The position numbers were made by a program, and so were the translations under genes. From Synechococcaceae cyanobacterium SM2_3_2 (GTDB lineage Bacteria > Cyanobacteriota > Cyanobacteriia > Thermostichales > Thermostichaceae), in the NCBI GenBank assembly GCA_012031565.1, contig JAAUUM010000012.1, positions 1 through 38,515 on the forward strand: a stretch of DNA of 38,515 nucleotides, written 5' to 3'. Below, in pieces: positions 26,289 through 34,117 of this stretch. The notes below the pieces were generated by a model. The model did not search any database. It was not told the origin of the DNA and was given only the letters and a program-made list of their open reading frames with translations. Every line of letters begins with the position of its first letter. Within the stretch, counting starts at the first letter, position 1.

Positions 26289-26954
26289 ATGCTGTTCTCT
26301 CAAATTCGATTTGGTCTACCAACCTTAGAGCAGTGGGGACTCTTTCATGAGCCAGTACGGAGCTGGATAGCAGTGCTGCTACTGGGATCCCTGATCGGGT
26401 GCTCCTCAACGCCAGATCCGATGGAGGAAAGCGCCCCAGCTGAGAGCCATTTCCTGCCGGGATCCATTGAACAGGTAGGTGAACAGGTAGGCAGCGAGAA
26501 CCTTGGCCATGAGAGGGTAGAAGTCTATCAGGGGGAAGATGGCACTCAGTTCGTGGCTGATCCAGAGGGATGTGGAGCATTGACCAGTTCCTTTCCAGGC
26601 TATCTATTGATGCCGGGATCCCAGGTGTTGTCCTCTGGGGTGATTGGCGACGAAGAGGGATCCCTGATGTCTGTCAGGATTCTTACCTCAGCTGATGCGG
26701 AGGCGGTGGCCAAACACTACCGCGATGATCTGTGGTACCGCCGTTGGGATCTGCTCTCAGAATCTGACCAAGAGGGCTTCCTGGTCTGGGTGCTAGAAGA
26801 TACTCACCCGGATCCCACTCGTTATGGCCGACAGGTGATGATCCAGGTGAGTCCGGCCCGAGAGACACAGCGAGAGATCTTGGTCATGCTCAGTCAGATG
26901 CAGCCCCAAAATCAGCTATCAGATCAGCGATTGGTGGGGACAGCACAATGCTAA
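26289..26954 (+). CDS. Predicted lipoprotein, function unknown
   Basis: 221 residues. The hydrophobic stretch VRSWIAVLLLGSLIGCSS ends in a lipobox (L-I-G-C, Cys near residue 38), so a lipid-anchored periplasmic protein is expected. A 12-bp duplication (26469-26492) repeats EQVG. The mature part includes LSSGVIGDEEGSLMSVRILTSADAEAVAKHYRDDLWYRRWDLLS, a fold like small secreted domains that recur in cyanobacteria, but no named family is recognised. ATG preceded by AAGGATCCCC. It lies 49 bases upstream of the nuclease-ParA gene on the same strand. Confidence 0.65.
   Translation: MLFSQIRFGLPTLEQWGLFHEPVRSWIAVLLLGSLIGCSSTPDPMEESAPAESHFLPGSIEQVGEQVGSENLGHERVEVYQGEDGTQFVADPEGCGALTSSFPGYLLMPGSQVLSSGVIGDEEGSLMSVRILTSADAEAVAKHYRDDLWYRRWDLLSESDQEGFLVWVLEDTHPDPTRYGRQVMIQVSPARETQREILVMLSQMQPQNQLSDQRLVGTAQC
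26469..26492. repeat. 12-bp in-frame tandem duplication in the lipoprotein gene
   Basis: GAACAGGTAGGT followed by GAACAGGTAGGC, encoding EQVG twice. Confidence 0.85.
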
Positions 26955-27003
26955 GCGCTAATTTATACTGAGTTCGTGCTGTGTTGCTTGTTCTGGTCAT
27001 CCT

Positions 27004-28464
27004 GTGCTTCAGCAGATTTTGAATCAATGGTCGGGGTGCAGAACCGAGCAAGAGGTGGAGCGCAATGTGGTGGCTCCGCTGCTGGGCTTGTTGGGCTATG
27101 GGTCAGAAGATTGGCATCAACAGGTGATGTTGGGGGGATCCCGGCTGGATTTTTTGGTTTGTCCTGTTCCCTCCGCTCATCCGCCTTTCTTGGTGGTGGA
27201 GTGCAAAGGGCCTCGACAGACTTTAGATCATGGTCTCTGGCAGCTTCAGAGCTATATGCAGCGGTCGGGGGCTATCTTTGGCCTTTTGACCAATGGCCAC
27301 CGCTTTCGGCTGATCTATCAATTTGATGGCCATTTTGTTGCTGTGCTGGATGTGGGTACAGAGGGGCTGATCCAATCTTTTGGCATTCTGCGACAGATGA
27401 TTGGCTACACCACGGCTATCAGCATGCTCAAAGCCTTTGCGGTGACTCGGCAGCGACTGGACACCATTTTTTTGCAACGCCTGGAGCACCTTTTGATTCA
27501 ACAGGGATCCCATTGTTTTGATGTTCAATCTTTGCAGTCTGCACTAGCCCACCCTATCTCCCCCCAAGCCATGATCATCACAGTATTCAACAACAAAGGC
27601 GGTGTTGGTAAAACCACCCTCACCATCAATCTGGCGGCGGCCCTCAATCAGCTGCACAAAAAAGTTTTAGTGATAGATATCGATCCACAGGCTAACTTGA
27701 CCACAGGATTGGGGATCGATCCCCTCTCTGATATTGAACATCGTGGCCGCAAAGATATTACCGATCTGCTGCTGGATCCCACCGTCACTCTTCAAGAAGC
27801 AATCTACAAAAGAAGATGGCCCAATAATGTCACCCTTGATATCGTTCCTTCTCATATTCGCCTCAGCGACAAAGAGCCAGACTTAATTCGGATGATTGAT
27901 TCAGACAATGTCTTGTCCAGAAAACTCAAAAAATATCAGCAAAACTATGACTATATTTTGATTGATCCCCCCCCTTCTTTTAGCAAAGTAAATGCTATTT
28001 CTTTGATGGCCTCATCCAGTGTTTTGATCCCAATTCAGCTCTCCCCCTACCCGATTCGGGCTCTGGAATATGTTTTTAACCGTGTTCAGCAGGTAAGTGA
28101 TGCCCGAGAGGATCCCCTCTCAGTGATTGGCATTGCGGTGAGTATGTACAATAAAACCGCCACGCGAATTGCCGATGAGATGACAGATGAAGTGACCGCT
28201 GTTTTGGCCCGAGATGCCAAGCGGCGCAACGTTGCTCTCTTTCCAGAAAAAACCTGGATCCCTCATCGAGTGGTGCTCAATACCTCCTCCCAGAAAGGCT
28301 ACCCCCTATCGATGGCGGAGAAGGATGCTACGGTCAGCTTGGCAGAGCGCAAATCTGCTGAAGAGGTGGTAGATTGCTATACCAAACTGGCTCACCATCT
28401 GATCCAACAAACGTCCCCAACCCAGACTGCAACGGAGGTGACTACCCATGCCCCCCATGAGTGA
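27004..28464 (+). CDS. HsdR-N-like PD-(D/E)XK nuclease domain fused to a ParA ATPase
   Basis: 486 residues in one frame. Residues 1-150 resemble the N-terminal domain of type I restriction subunits: TEQEVERNVVAPLLGLLGYG, then GSRLDFLV (D49), then VVECKG (E66, K68), then QLQSY (80-84), which is the QxxxY element, and GLLTNGHRFRLIY. Residues 189-470 are ParA/Soj-like: NNKGGVGKTT (Walker A with the signature lysine), VIDIDPQANLTTGLG (A') and YDYILIDPPPSF (B). The nuclease residues appear intact. GTG start at 27004 without a clear ribosome site; an internal ATG (residue 190) also lacks one. The end overlaps the start of the ParB-like gene. Partition, defence or DNA processing are all possible. 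Confidence 0.88.
   Translation: MLQQILNQWSGCRTEQEVERNVVAPLLGLLGYGSEDWHQQVMLGGSRLDFLVCPVPSAHPPFLVVECKGPRQTLDHGLWQLQSYMQRSGAIFGLLTNGHRFRLIYQFDGHFVAVLDVGTEGLIQSFGILRQMIGYTTAISMLKAFAVTRQRLDTIFLQRLEHLLIQQGSHCFDVQSLQSALAHPISPQAMIITVFNNKGGVGKTTLTINLAAALNQLHKKVLVIDIDPQANLTTGLGIDPLSDIEHRGRKDITDLLLDPTVTLQEAIYKRRWPNNVTLDIVPSHIRLSDKEPDLIRMIDSDNVLSRKLKKYQQNYDYILIDPPPSFSKVNAISLMASSSVLIPIQLSPYPIRALEYVFNRVQQVSDAREDPLSVIGIAVSMYNKTATRIADEMTDEVTAVLARDAKRRNVALFPEKTWIPHRVVLNTSSQKGYPLSMAEKDATVSLAERKSAEEVVDCYTKLAHHLIQQTSPTQTATEVTTHAPHE
28434..28441 (+). promoter_or_regulatory. Strong ribosome binding site for the ParB-like gene
   Basis: GGAGGTGA lies six bases before ATG 28448, inside the end of the parA frame. 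It favours initiation at 28448, in a frame different from the ParB body. Confidence 0.7.
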
Positions 28465-29253
28465 AGAGGAAAGGCAAAAGCTGATCAGTCCCCACCTCAG
28501 ACTAAAGCCCACCCTACATGGCTTGATCAATGTGGCCCAGCTCAGGATCCCGTCGTCTTTGCCACTGTGTCCGCTACACCGAGCCAACAGGATCTCATCA
28601 GCCGCAGTCTGGAGCAGTACGACAGCAATCTCATTCCACTGATCATTCGCCCGATGAAGGAAGTGGATCCCGACATGGATTACCACCTATATGAGGTGGT
28701 GTGCGGGGAAGAGATCTATCATGCCGCCAAAGCCCTCAAACACAAAGAGCTATGGGCTTGGGTTTTTGATCTGACAGATGAAGCGGCTCTCCAGTTGCGT
28801 CAAGATCTGCCAATGATGGTTGGGGTTTTACCTTCGGATCCCATCTCTCCAGATCCTGCCCCTCAACAGGATCCCCCAGATGAGTTGAGATCATCTCTGG
28901 CTCGGCAAGAGCAAGACATTGCTGCATTAAAAAAGACCGTTACAGAACTCCAAGGGCATCAAACCATTTGGGAAAATATGGCCCACAGTCTGGCCAAGAT
29001 TCAAGCCCGATTGGAACAAGGGATCCAAGTGCTGGATCCCCCCAAGCCCAACATCAATGCCGCCTCGGCTGCTGATATTCAGACACTAGCTGGATTGAAT
29101 CGCAAAAGCGCAACAGCGATCTATCAATTTATTCAGCAATATGCCAATGGGATCCACGCTATTCAGAACTTAGACTGCATCAGTGGTGTGGGAAAACAAT
29201 CCATCCAAAAGCTGACTGAAGTGTTTTCTGTTGCTCCAATCAGTTCAGATTGA
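28448..29253 (+). pseudogene. ParB-like protein with C-terminal ComEA-type HhH domain, frameshifted near its start
   Basis: The ATG at 28448 reads MPPMSEEERQKLISPHLR and on to INVAQ, like the start of a partition protein, but this frame dies at 28642. The body is in another frame: PVVFATVSATPSQQDLISRSL, IPLIIRPM, YEVVCGEEIYHAAKALKHKELWAWVF (ParB box; GERRxRA reads GEEIYHA), then a coiled coil, then NINAASAADIQTLAGLNRKSATAIYQF and LDCISGVGKQSIQKL, paired helix-hairpin-helix motifs as in ComEA. The frames could join near 28537-28545, where CAGCTCAG looks like a 5-bp duplication. A GTG at 28567 could start a shorter product but lacks a ribosome site. ParB roles include DNA binding and regulation of ParA. 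It converges with the COG0523 gene. Confidence 0.7.
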
Positions 29254-29300
29254 GAGAGTTTTTTGTGCCAATCAAGTCGTGAGAGCTGATCTAGATCCTG

Positions 29301-30434
29301 TTAGAGGCCAAAACCTCTGCCTCTAGTCACCACTTGGGTCAAGCATTCCTGCAACTGTTGTTTGAGCGCCGCTGTATCCAGATGGCGACCAATGATCACC
29401 AGTTGATTTTTGGGTTTTCCGGGCCAGACATCACTATCTAGGGTGTAGCGTCGTCCACTGAGGTGAAAGATATGTCGCTCATCGCTTTCGGCAAACCACA
29501 GTAATCCTTTGGCCCGAAAAATAGCTTCTGGTAATGTATTCAAAAAAGACTGGAACTTATCCAGGTCCAACGGTTGATCGCTTTCAAAAGCTAATGAATT
29601 AAAGCCTTCATTCTCTAGATGATTGTGGGTGTCATGGTGATGATGTCCCCCATGATCATGGTGATCGTGGCCAGAGTGTTCGTGTTCAGCATGATCATCA
29701 TGAACGCAATGCCCGTGGTCGTGATCACAATCGGTGTGGTTGTGGTGATCATGGTGGTGATGCTCGTTCTCAATCTCGTCAGGCAAGGACTCTGGCTTGA
29801 ACAAGTCAATGTCTAGGATCAAACCCAGCGGCACACTGGCCTTCGTCGTCCGCAAGATGTGGGCACCGTCTTTGATCTCTCGGATCCGGCCTTCCAGCTT
29901 TTCCAGTTCAGCGGGTTCTGCCAGATCGGATTTATTGAGTAAAATCACATCGCCATAGGCAATCTGGCTATAGGCAATCTCGCTATTAAATAGGTCAGGG
30001 GCAAAATTAGTGGCATCCACCAACGTCACAATGGAATCAAGTCGGGTGACATCCTTCAGATCTGGCCCCAAAAAGGTCAGTGCCACCGGCAAGGGATCTG
30101 CAAGCCCAGTGGTTTCCACAATCAGATAGTCCAACTCTCGGCCTCTCTCCAGCAGGCTCAACACACTTTGGGCCACGTCATCTCGAATGGTGCAGCACAT
30201 ACAGCCATTGCTCAACTCCACCAATTCTTCGTCGCTGGAGATGATCAACTCAGAGTCAATGCTGATCTCCCCAAATTCATTGACTAACACAGCCGTCCGC
30301 AATCCTTCCTGATTAGACAAGATGTGGTTGAGCAGAGTGGTTTTGCCGCTGCCCAGAAACCCTGTGATAATCGTGACAGGCAAGCCCCGCTTGGGCACTT
30401 CGATGGAATGGGGAACCGTGGCCACACTGGTCAT
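29301..30434 (-). CDS. COG0523 (CobW/ZNG1-like) metallochaperone GTPase
   Basis: 377 residues. VTIITGFLGSGKTTLLNHIL is the P-loop; GCMCCTIRDD contains the CxCC metal site; VETTGLADPLPV and LLNKSDLAEP are the switch II and NKxD blocks. A loop from about 222 to 272 has dozens of His and Asp residues (ENEHHHHDHHNHTDCDHDHG and on), typical of zinc or nickel storage in this family. The C-terminal CobW_C region includes RAKGLLWFAESDERHIFHLSG. It probably delivers zinc in the cytoplasm. No Zur box could be recognised upstream. Confidence 0.9.
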   Translation of the reverse strand: MTSVATVPHSIEVPKRGLPVTIITGFLGSGKTTLLNHILSNQEGLRTAVLVNEFGEISIDSELIISSDEELVELSNGCMCCTIRDDVAQSVLSLLERGRELDYLIVETTGLADPLPVALTFLGPDLKDVTRLDSIVTLVDATNFAPDLFNSEIAYSQIAYGDVILLNKSDLAEPAELEKLEGRIREIKDGAHILRTTKASVPLGLILDIDLFKPESLPDEIENEHHHHDHHNHTDCDHDHGHCVHDDHAEHEHSGHDHHDHGGHHHHDTHNHLENEGFNSLAFESDQPLDLDKFQSFLNTLPEAIFRAKGLLWFAESDERHIFHLSGRRYTLDSDVWPGKPKNQLVIIGRHLDTAALKQQLQECLTQVVTRGRGFGL

Positions 30435-30688
30435 AGCTAATGCAGGTAGATAATACTTCTCTTACTGTAGCGCGCCTTTTCCACTCGGTTGGCCTCAAAC
30501 TTTCCACCTCTCCTGGCTAAACTCCGTATTTTCTCTGGCTCAATTAGCCCTGTGATGTAGCCCTGTGATGGCTTGGCAATATGGTAAAGAAGACTGGCAA
30601 ACTGGGCTTACTAAAAATGCAGGTCGTCTAGGTCTTCTCAGGGATCCCAACGGTAGTGTCTCAAACTCAGGGATCCCTTTGTCTAGCC
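30435..30688. other. Gap with a 13-bp tandem duplication
   Basis: Holds the promoter of the COG0523 gene. TAGCCCTGTGATG is repeated at 30545-30557 and 30558-30570. No gene is seen. Confidence 0.6.
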
Positions 30689-31300
30689 CTAGACTCCTGT
30701 GCCCCAGGCTAACGCATATCTGGCCGCTCTCTCAGGCAGGGGATCCTGATTGAGAACAAGACGATTGAGGATAGCGCGAGATCCACATCAGCCATCAGCC
30801 ATCGACCACAAACGTTCTCAGAGCCGGGAGAGAGTAGAGACTCGGCGGCAGAGAACAGCTTTTCTACGGATTCGAGTGCAGCTGAGGAAAGCGACGACTG
30901 CTTTGACCCATAGAACACAACTACGGTGGTCCGCTCTTCCCTGATCGGCATGAGATCGCTGCGAAGCCAAGCTTGAATCTGACGTGCCCTAGCTTTAACT
31001 TGAGGCTCTTTTGGATATAGAGGTGTGCCTGGGAACACCTCATCTATGTACTCTGTGATGGCAGATGATTCCACTAGGGCAAATTTGTTGTGGATCAGGG
31101 TTGGGCCTCGGCGGGTCAGCGACAGGTCTGCAAAATCAGGTCTGCAAAATCTGGAGGGAGATTTTCGCTAGCGTCGAGGTTTACGGTGGTGATGTCAAAC
31201 GACAGCTCCTTTTCCTGAAGTGCAACGAAGGCTGACATCCCGTATGGGCTTGCGAACTGGCCATCTACATAGAGGCGGAGAGCTGGGTGATCTAAGAAGG
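30689..31300 (-). pseudogene. Glutathione S-transferase gene broken by a 14-bp duplication and a second frameshift
   Basis: On the minus strand the first frame reads LRLYVDGQFASPYGMSAFVALQEKELSFDITTV to PPDFADLI and stops at QTCR. Removing one of two 14-bp copies (plus strand 31124-31151) gives PPDFADLSLTRRGPTLIHNKFALVESSAITEYIDEVFPG, a classic GST thioredoxin-fold-to-helix join with the ESSAI glutathione motif. The C-terminal GRWLMADVDLAL then slips again: the next frame reads ILNRLVLNQDPLPERAARYA before stopping at 30689. It resembles YfcF-type GSTs. No start codon is visible. The middle segment (30709-31074) is open but could not make a functional enzyme alone. Confidence 0.85.
31124..31151. 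repeat. 14-bp tandem duplication that breaks the GST gene
   Basis: AGGTCTGCAAAATC occurs twice without spacer. Fourteen is not divisible by three, so the frame is lost. Confidence 0.95.
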
Positions 31301-31562
31301 GCTCCAGTAAGGGACGATATTTTACTTAACTTCAATCTGGGATCTCTTCAAGAAAACTATTACAAGGTCAGGCGGGGTGACTTGCCATCTACAACGCCCA
31401 GGGATCCCTGTCCAACTCTCATCCTCAAGTGCTTCGCTGGAGGTATGGGCACAGCGGTGTCTTTGGGGCAATGATAAAATTAGATCAAGGTTATCTGTGT
31501 AGCCTCAATCCGCCATCATTTTAGAATCTACAGCCTTTCTTATCTGATATTTGGCCTGAATC
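31301..31562. other. Upstream region of the RsbW-like gene
   Basis: No gene is recognised. The last 60 bases are AT-rich (TTATCTGATATTTGG) and could carry the promoter of the RsbW-like gene, but I cannot assign -35 and -10 boxes. Confidence 0.35.
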
Positions 31563-31988
31563 ATGAAAAAAGTTTCAATGCTTCAGGTTCCTTCTACTCT
31601 CAAGGCTCTCGATGATGTCCTCAATTGGCTGGAGATCTTTAAGCCCGATATCAAATTCCCTCGCGACTGGATGGAGTGTCAGCTAGCCCTGACAGAAGCC
31701 TTTACCAATGCCGTTATCCACGCCCATCAAGACTTACCGGATTCCACCCCCATCGAAATTAGAATCTGCCTCCAGGAGTCTCAAGTTGATCTATCAATAT
31801 GGGATCGAGGCAAAGCCTTTGATTTACCGGCCTATTTGGCCACCCTGCCCCAAAAAGTAAATACCCAATTAGAGGGAGGTCGAGGCTTATTTCTGATCAA
31901 AGCCGTCGCCTCTAAAATTGACTATGTTCAAGACGACCAAGGCCGAAATGGTTTGATCATCTCCAAAAAACTCAACCCAGGGCCTTGA
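31563..31988 (+). CDS. RsbW-like anti-sigma factor / serine kinase (HATPase_c_2)
   Basis: 141 residues, a stand-alone GHKL ATPase domain. LALTEAFTNAVIHAH is the N box (E-x-x-x-N), WDRGKAFDL the G1 box, and EGGRGLFLIKAVASKI the G2 box. This family phosphorylates anti-sigma antagonists or sequesters sigma factors. No partner is adjacent. ATG start, no strong ribosome site. Confidence 0.88.
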   Translation: MKKVSMLQVPSTLKALDDVLNWLEIFKPDIKFPRDWMECQLALTEAFTNAVIHAHQDLPDSTPIEIRICLQESQVDLSIWDRGKAFDLPAYLATLPQKVNTQLEGGRGLFLIKAVASKIDYVQDDQGRNGLIISKKLNPGP

Positions 31989-31999
31989 TCTAGGGTCAA

Positions 32000-32668
32000 T
32001 CAGGATTTGGGCACCACTTCCAGGATCCAGGCAAAGTAGAACCGAGACTTGATGGTTTCTCGCCGCGACATCTGCCAGCCCAGGGATCCCAGGGTTTGCA
32101 CCAGCATTTTTTCGCGATGTTGATAGGCGCGGGTGGTTTTGCTGGGCCCAGGGAAGAACTCGCCGACTTTTTTGAGCAGAGATAACAAGGGAGTTTTGGG
32201 GGCAAAGCTAAAGATCAGCTTTTCTTGAGCCAGTCCCGCCAAGGTTTTCAGCATCCGTTGGGCATCTTCCTCCGGGTAGTGAATCATCACATCTAGACAG
32301 ATCACGATGTCATAGGATCCACTCAGAGATTCTAAGTCAGCAACACTGAAATGAGGATTGTCCCCCAATTCCAGCTGATCCCGCCGCCGGATCGCTTCGT
32401 TGACCATCTGTTCTGAGATATCGCTGGACTCCAGCTTGGCTCCCCGCTGGGCCAGTGGCAAACTGAGGCTACCCACCCCACAGCCAGCATCACAGATGGT
32501 TTTGCCCTCCACATCCGCCAGCCAATTCAGCACCGCCTCCACCGTGCGGGCGTGACCTTGGCGTATATCCTTCTGAACAAAATTAACCTCATCGGTGCCA
32601 TAGATGCGCCGCCAACGTTCAAAACCAACCGAGTTGAAATAGTCTCGAACGACAACTTTTTCTTCCAT
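32000..32668 (-). CDS. chlM: Mg-protoporphyrin IX methyltransferase
   Basis: 222 residues from ATG 32668. It methylates the C13 propionate of Mg-protoporphyrin IX with SAM in chlorophyll synthesis. VRDYFNSVGFERWRRIYG is the characteristic N-terminal block, TICDAGCGVGSLSLPLA the SAM-binding motif, VICLDVMIHYP motif II, and LIFSFAPKTPLLSLLKKVGEFFPGPSKTTRAY the ChlM C-terminal signature. The frame extends to 32740 but those residues are not family-like. It follows dxr on the same strand by about 100 bases, so both could be on one transcript feeding pigment synthesis. Confidence 0.93.
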   Translation of the reverse strand: MEEKVVVRDYFNSVGFERWRRIYGTDEVNFVQKDIRQGHARTVEAVLNWLADVEGKTICDAGCGVGSLSLPLAQRGAKLESSDISEQMVNEAIRRRDQLELGDNPHFSVADLESLSGSYDIVICLDVMIHYPEEDAQRMLKTLAGLAQEKLIFSFAPKTPLLSLLKKVGEFFPGPSKTTRAYQHREKMLVQTLGSLGWQMSRRETIKSRFYFAWILEVVPKS

Positions 32669-32769
32669 GATGCAAATCTTAAAAAGAGAGGAAAAACTGG
32701 GCGGAGAACTAAAAAAGCTCAGTGGGCACTGCTTAAGCACCCATCAGTATAGGCGGGTTTGGCGAATCC

Positions 32770-33941
32770 CTAAGCCAGTACCAAATCAGCGGTGGCCAGC
32801 TCATCAACGGTCTGCCGCGCCCAAGCATCCACCTGAAGAATATCATCCAGGCCAGGGGCTGAAACTACATCATGCCGGTCGCACACCGCCTCCAATAGCT
32901 GAGGGATCCTCAAGAATGGGATCTGTTCTGCCAAGAAAAGCGCCACCGCCGCCTCATTGGCCGCGTTCAGCACCGCTGGCATCGTCCCCCCAGCTCGGCC
33001 TGCCCCATAGGCCAACTGCATACAGGGATATTTGCGATGGTCGGGATCCCGGAAGGTGAGGGATCCAATCTTGACCAGATCAAGGGGATCCCAGGGGGTG
33101 TGCAACCGCTCCGGCCAGCTGAGGGCATATAAAATCGGCAGGTGCATATCCGGCCAGCCCAATTGGCGATCACGGAGGTATCTTCCAGCTCAATCATGGA
33201 GTGGATGATGCTCTGGGGGTGGATGACAATATCAATGTGGTCATAATCCAACCCAAATAGCCAGTGGGCCTCGATCACCTCTAAGCCTTTGTTCATCAGG
33301 GTGGCGGAGTCGATGGTGATCTTGCGCCCCATCACCCAATTGGGATGTTTGAGGGCATCCGCTAGCGTCACATTGTGCAAGTCTTCCGCTGGCCAATCCC
33401 GAAAGGATCCCCCTGAGGCAGTCAGCAGGATCCGCCGCAGGGCACCGTCGGGCACCCCTTGCAAACACTGAAAAATGGCCGAGTGTTCGGAATCCACCGG
33501 GATCAGCTTCACCCCATGCTTTTTGACCAGCGGTAAGACCACCGGCCCGCCCGCCACCAGGGTTTCTTTGTTGGCCAGGGCGATATCTTTGCCCGCCTCA
33601 ATCGCCGCCAAAGTGGGCAACAGGCCCGCACAGCCCACAATACCCGTCACCACCAGCTCGGCATCCCCAAACGCCGCCACCTCACACATCCCTTGGGATC
33701 CCGCCACTAGCTCGGGCATGGGATCCAATCCCTGTAACCTCTCCCGCAAGGCTGGCAATTTACTCTCGTCCCCAATGCCGACGATCTGAGGCCGAAACTG
33801 CTTGGCCTGCTCCGCCAACAGATCTACATTGCTGCCTGTTGCCAACCCCACCACCCGAAAACGGTCGGGATAATCGGCCACGAGATCTAGGGTCTGGGTA
33901 CCGATTGATCCGGTGGATCCAAGTAATGTAAAAGCTTTCAT
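32770..33941 (-). CDS. dxr: 1-deoxy-D-xylulose 5-phosphate reductoisomerase, interrupted by a single-base frameshift
   Basis: About 390 residues when joined. It makes MEP from DXP with NADPH, first committed step of isoprenoid synthesis. First frame: [15 protein letters not shown] (NADPH), [24 protein letters not shown] (metal ligands), [36 protein letters not shown]. After VIA it runs into nonsense. The second frame continues [36 protein letters not shown] and [13 protein letters not shown], and ends at 32770. Inserting one G in the plus-strand GG at 33165-33166 restores IAQLGWPDM. The enzyme is essential in cyanobacteria, so a sequencing error is likely. Both halves are well conserved. ATG start directly behind an inverted repeat. 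Confidence 0.9.
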
Positions 33942-33944
33942 GGG

Positions 33945-33973
33945 GTGAGGGAGGCTGACGACTTACCCCTCAC
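33945..33973 (-). promoter_or_regulatory. Inverted repeat directly upstream of the dxr start
   Basis: On the minus strand GTGAGGG, 15 bases, CCCTCAC, then CCC and the ATG. The seven-base stem is perfect. No usual ribosome site exists in the last 20 bases; the nearest GAGGGG lies in the 5' arm. It could affect translation or mRNA stability. Confidence 0.35.
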
Positions 33974-34117
33974 TGTAATATGCCCTCGCTCACATCCTCC
34001 AAAATGGCAGCAAGATTGATGGCCATTGGCGGACGGATGGTGGACAGGGATCCCGATTGCACCCGCTTTTCAGTCTTTTGCTTTTAGCTTTTAGCCTTTT
34101 AGACGTGAGGATCCCTG

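Noticed and set aside
29619-29816. Antisense frame of repeated V, I and M residues
   Set aside because: Shadow of the His/Asp-rich loop of the COG0523 gene.
29280-30480. Zur box controlling the COG0523 gene
   Set aside because: The upstream AT-rich sequence has no convincing palindromic match, so the metal control stays an inference.
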